Assembly: GCF_003003265.1 (NCBI RefSeq)
Contig: NZ_PVTL01000005.1
Span: forward strand, 62,001-126,000
From: Glaciihabitans tibetensis
GTDB lineage: Bacteria; Actinomycetota; Actinomycetes; Actinomycetales; Microbacteriaceae
Direction of reading: 5' to 3'
Length of the DNA: 64,000 nucleotides
Below are positions 61,045 to 64,000 of the stretch, piece by piece (position 1 is the stretch's first letter; every line of letters begins with the position of its first letter). Position numbers and translations under genes: made by a program. A model generated the notes under the pieces. That model worked only from the letters and a program-made list of their open reading frames with translations. It had not been told where the DNA came from and made no database searches.

Positions 61045-61620
61045 ATGAGTGGATTGACCCTGCTCATCTTGCGCCTCGTATTTCTTGCGGTGCTGTGGGC
61101 GTTCGTCTTCGCAATCGTCTACGCGTTGCGCACGGACTTGTTTGGCCAAAAAGTGCGTCGAATGCCAGCGGATGCCGCGGCTGGCCCGTTCGCGCAGGCT
61201 CCGAGCGCCGCACCTCAACCCACCGCGCCCGCTCCGCCCCTGAACTCACCGCCGATGGGCTCCCCCACCGCCTCCACCACCCAGATACGCTCCGGCGGCT
61301 CCCGTGGCGCAGCTGCGCCCGCAACCGGCAACGCCACCCGCCTGCTCATCACCTCCGGCCCGAAAGAGGGCCTTGAGATCGAGCTCCCGAACGAGCAGCT
61401 CACGATCGGCCGCTCCGGCGAATCGGGCCTGGTCATTCGCGATGACTACACCTCGACGCATCACGCACGCCTGATGCTCTGGAACGACGGGTGGGTCGTT
61501 CAGGACCTGGACTCCACCAACGGCACCTACCTGGCCGGAAAGCGCGTGACCGTGCCCACGCCCATTCCGATGAACACCCCGATCAAGATCGGCACAACAA
61601 CATTCGAGCTCCGGCGGTAA
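61045..61620 (+). CDS. fhaB: FHA-domain membrane protein FhaB (FipA-partner type)
   Basis: A 191-residue protein. An N-terminal membrane helix (LTLLILRLVFLAVLWAFVFAIVYAL), a Pro/Ala-rich linker and a C-terminal FHA domain (LTIGRSGESGLVIRDDYTSTHHARLMLWNDGWVVQDLDSTNGTYLAG). ATG immediately after the fhaA stop. In mycobacteria the homologue binds phosphorylated division and wall-synthesis proteins. Confidence 0.93.
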   Translation: MSGLTLLILRLVFLAVLWAFVFAIVYALRTDLFGQKVRRMPADAAAGPFAQAPSAAPQPTAPAPPLNSPPMGSPTASTTQIRSGGSRGAAAPATGNATRLLITSGPKEGLEIELPNEQLTIGRSGESGLVIRDDYTSTHHARLMLWNDGWVVQDLDSTNGTYLAGKRVTVPTPIPMNTPIKIGTTTFELRR

Positions 61621-61623
61621 GGC

Positions 61624-62868
61624 GTGGCCACCTCGGGCAATAGTGCTGCCGTATCGCACGTCGGAAAGATCCGCGCCAACAACCAGGACAGTGCCTATGC
61701 GGGCGAGCACCTCTTTGTTGTCGCCGATGGAATGGGCGGCCACGCTGGTGGAGACGTGGCATCCGCTATTGCCATCAAGCGCATCGCCGAGGTCGATCGG
61801 GCTTTCGATTCGGCCAACGACGCCGAATTCGCCCTGCACTCCGCGCTTCTGGCCGCCAACACCCTGCTCGCGGAGACGGTCTTCGAGCACAGCGAATTGA
61901 CCGGCATGGGAACCACCGTCAGCGGTTTTCTCCGCGTCGGCGACAAACTCGCGATGGTGCACATCGGCGACTCCCGTATCTACCGCCTCCGCGACAGCGT
62001 GCTCGAACAGATCACCGCCGACCACACCTTTGTGCAGCGCCTGGTCGACAGCGGGCGCATCACCCCCGAGGAGGCCGCGGTGCACCCCCGGCGGTCGGTG
62101 CTGATGCGCGTGCTCGGCGACGTGGATGCCGCGCCCGAGATCGATACCACCGTGATCGAGACCCAGCCGGGTGATCGCTGGCTGCTCTGCTCCGACGGGC
62201 TCTCGAGCTACGTGTCCGACGAGAAGATGCAGGCCGTGCTGAACTCGGTGCCTACCGCAGACGAGGCCGCCCGCCGCCTGGTCAAAGAGAGTCTCGATCA
62301 GGGCGCACCAGACAATGTCACTGTTGTGCTGGTGGATGTCGACGCGAGCGGTGACTCGTCCCACACACCTCCGATCACCGTAGGTTCTGCCGCGACGCCC
62401 CTGTCCTTCGACAGCGACAGCAACCGGCGCCCGCTGCGGCTGCCGACACTGCTGCTGCACCCCCTCAAAGCGACCCAGCCCGACCCGAGCCACTTCGAGC
62501 CCGAGTCAGACGGGTACCTCGACGAGCTGATCCTCGAGGATCGTCGCCGCGCCCGCCGCCGCCGGATCACCTGGGCCATCGGCCTGGCCCTGGCGATCAT
62601 CGTGGTCGTCGCCGCGGCACTTTTCGGATACCAGTGGACACAGACGCGCTACTTCGTGGGCGAGAGTGACGGCAACGTCGCCATTTTCCAGGGTGTGCAG
62701 CAGAACCTGGGCCCGATTCCGCTGTCGACCGTCGTCGAGGAGACCGCGATCGGGCTGTCTGACCTTCCCGCCTTCACCCGCAGCAGCGTGGAAGCAACCA
62801 TCAACGCCGACGACCTCGCGGACGCCCAGGCGATAGTGGATCGGTTGGCCGATGCCCGCACCCCGTAG
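61624..62868 (+). CDS. pstP: PP2C-type Ser/Thr protein phosphatase PstP
   Basis: A 414-residue membrane phosphatase. The start is the GTG at 61624. The catalytic domain has RANNQDSAYAG, VADGMGGHAGGD with metal-binding D35, MVHIGDSRIYRLR, and LCSDGLSSYVSD ... GAPDNVTVVLVD. A membrane helix near residue 320 (ITWAIGLALAIIVVVAAALFGY) leads to an extracellular tail with a PstP-type domain. It removes phosphate from kinase substrates. The end overlaps rodA by 17 bp. Confidence 0.94.
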   Translation: MATSGNSAAVSHVGKIRANNQDSAYAGEHLFVVADGMGGHAGGDVASAIAIKRIAEVDRAFDSANDAEFALHSALLAANTLLAETVFEHSELTGMGTTVSGFLRVGDKLAMVHIGDSRIYRLRDSVLEQITADHTFVQRLVDSGRITPEEAAVHPRRSVLMRVLGDVDAAPEIDTTVIETQPGDRWLLCSDGLSSYVSDEKMQAVLNSVPTADEAARRLVKESLDQGAPDNVTVVLVDVDASGDSSHTPPITVGSAATPLSFDSDSNRRPLRLPTLLLHPLKATQPDPSHFEPESDGYLDELILEDRRRARRRRITWAIGLALAIIVVVAAALFGYQWTQTRYFVGESDGNVAIFQGVQQNLGPIPLSTVVEETAIGLSDLPAFTRSSVEATINADDLADAQAIVDRLADARTP

Positions 62869-64000
62869 CAACTCGCCCGCCGCGGCTCTCGACACCCTCA
62901 CGAGCAGCATCCGCATCAAGCTTCGCGTGCCCGCGCGACAGCGCAACGTCGAACTGGTCCTCCTGGTCTTCGCGCTGCTCATCGACGCGGGTGCGATCAT
63001 CCTCGTGCAGCTCGGCGCGTCTGGCGCGATCGACACCGGTTTCCTGATGCTCACCTCGGGCCTTGCTCTTCTCACGCTGATCATGCACGTGGTGCTCCGC
63101 ATTGTCGCTCGCGACGCTGACCCGCTGATCCTCCCCATCGTGACGGTGCTCAACGGGCTCGGCATCGCGATGATCTACCGCCTCGACATCGCCAATGAGG
63201 ACAGCGGCTGGGACGGCGGCGGCGTCCGCCAGATGGTTTGGACAGGCCTCGCCATCGCCATTGCCATCGTCGTGGTTCTGGTGATCCGCAACCATCGGGT
63301 CTTGCAGCGCTACCGCTACGTCGCCATGTTCAGCGGTATCGTCCTGCTGCTGCTGCCGATGCTCCCGATCATCGGCACAACCATCAACGGTGCCCGGCTC
63401 TGGATCCAGGTCGGGTCGTTCACCTTCCAGCCCGGTGAGCTCGGCAAGATCGCCCTCGCCATCTTCTTCGCCGGCTACCTCGTTTCCGCGCGGGACTCAC
63501 TGTCGATGGTGGGCAGAAAATTCTTGTGGATGACCTTCCCACGGGCGCGGGACCTCGGCCCGATCCTCGTGGTGTTCGCCGCGTCCATGGCCGTGCTCAT
63601 CTTCCAGAAGGACCTCGGCACCTCGCTGCTCTACTTCGGGCTGTTCCTGGTCATGCTGTACGTCGCCACCGGCCGCGCCAGCTGGATTGTGCTCGGCCTC
63701 TCCCTCTTCCTGATCGGCGCTGTCGCCGCGTACTCGCAGCTCTCGTACGTCACCGGCCGGGTGCACGCCTGGCTGAACCCGTTCGCCACGGAAAACTACG
63801 AGGGCATGGGCGGGAGCTACCAGCTGGTCACCGGCCTGTTCGGCTTCGCGCACGGCGGCCTGGTGGGTACCGGCCTCGGCCAGGGCCGGCCCGACCTGAT
63901 CCCCCTCGCCGAGAGCGACTACATCATTCCGGCCCTTGGGGAAGAGCTCGGCCTCATCGGCATCTTCGCGATCCTCGGCCTCTACCTGCTGTTCGTCTCC
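62852..64000 (+). CDS. rodA: FtsW/RodA/SpoVE-family peptidoglycan polymerase (3' partial)
   Basis: The frame starts at ATG 62852 (MPAPRSNSPAAALDTLTSSIRIKLRVPARQRNVELVLLV) and runs off the window after 383 codons. Multiple membrane helices; conserved SEDS pieces: INGARLWIQVGSFTFQPGELGKIALAIFFAGYL, IFQKDLGTSLLYFGLFLVMLYVATGR, AESDYIIPALGEELGLIG. It polymerises lipid II into glycan strands. Position after pstP is the usual rodA of the actinobacterial pknAB operon; the pbpA, pknA and pknB genes should lie just outside. Confidence 0.93.
   Translation, partial: MPAPRSNSPAAALDTLTSSIRIKLRVPARQRNVELVLLVFALLIDAGAIILVQLGASGAIDTGFLMLTSGLALLTLIMHVVLRIVARDADPLILPIVTVLNGLGIAMIYRLDIANEDSGWDGGGVRQMVWTGLAIAIAIVVVLVIRNHRVLQRYRYVAMFSGIVLLLLPMLPIIGTTINGARLWIQVGSFTFQPGELGKIALAIFFAGYLVSARDSLSMVGRKFLWMTFPRARDLGPILVVFAASMAVLIFQKDLGTSLLYFGLFLVMLYVATGRASWIVLGLSLFLIGAVAAYSQLSYVTGRVHAWLNPFATENYEGMGGSYQLVTGLFGFAHGGLVGTGLGQGRPDLIPLAESDYIIPALGEELGLIGIFAILGLYLLFVS

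Overview
This 64 kb window is GC-rich chromosomal DNA from an actinobacterium, most likely a member of the Microbacteriaceae or a close relative (inference from gene content, codon use and surface-protein style; no rRNA is present). Supporting signs are EndoMS/NucS mismatch repair, the fhaA-fhaB-pstP-rodA cell-division/kinase operon, LAxTG-type sorting signals, DUF3618 and holin-X membrane proteins, an srs-like type III polyketide synthase cluster, and a haem operon arranged as hemA divergent from hemE-hemG. There is no transposase, phage, CRISPR array or rRNA operon; one tRNA-Leu(CAG) is seen.

Layout. 1-7.8 kb: tail of a sensor-kinase/LuxR hybrid, a 1872-residue cell-wall protein (three lamin-tail domains plus a metallophosphoesterase) and three small membrane proteins. 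7.8-11.5 kb: haem synthesis. 12-19.5 kb: a second LAxTG surface protein, an M13 zinc peptidase, a MATE and an MFS transporter, and a PASTA-like small protein. 19.5-22.2 kb: a TetR regulator and a DinB-like protein, divergent from an aldehyde dehydrogenase over a clear operator palindrome. 22.3-23.8 kb: EndoMS and a HAD phosphatase. 23.8-28.4 kb: an intergenic patch full of minisatellites, then prpD-prpB-prpC (methylcitrate cycle). 28.4-31.2 kb: type III PKS, methyltransferase and FAD monooxygenase (alkylresorcinol-type cluster). 31.2-35 kb: a repeat carrying DnaA-box-like sequences, four poorly known genes and a pseudokinase.

35.2-53.8 kb is the most interesting block: about 18.5 kb of minus-strand genes that begins with pstC-pstA-pstS and ends with pstB, a PASTA Ser/Thr kinase and a lytic transglycosylase. 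Between pstS and pstB sit two further secreted solute-binding-like proteins, two paralogous secreted proteins that carry a WxL-like C-terminal domain, a DUF916/WxL-interacting-like membrane protein, a membrane protein with two internal LPGTG motifs, and a sortase-fold protein that has lost all its catalytic residues. No phoU is present. I read this as a phosphate-type ABC transporter merged with a Gram-positive WxL surface complex. An ECF sigma factor with a membrane partner lies just upstream. A 29-bp composite motif is shared between the regions upstream of pstC and of the pseudokinase gene.

55.4-64 kb: a secreted crystallin-like protein, an Ig-like/FnIII surface protein that looks 3'-truncated, a Fic AMP-transferase in an AT-richer stretch beside tRNA-Leu, then fhaA-fhaB-pstP-rodA running off the right edge.

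A second theme is intergenic tandem minirepeats: a 31-bp-period family found at two distant places, and 14-, 15-, 18-, 22-, 23- and 35-bp units elsewhere.
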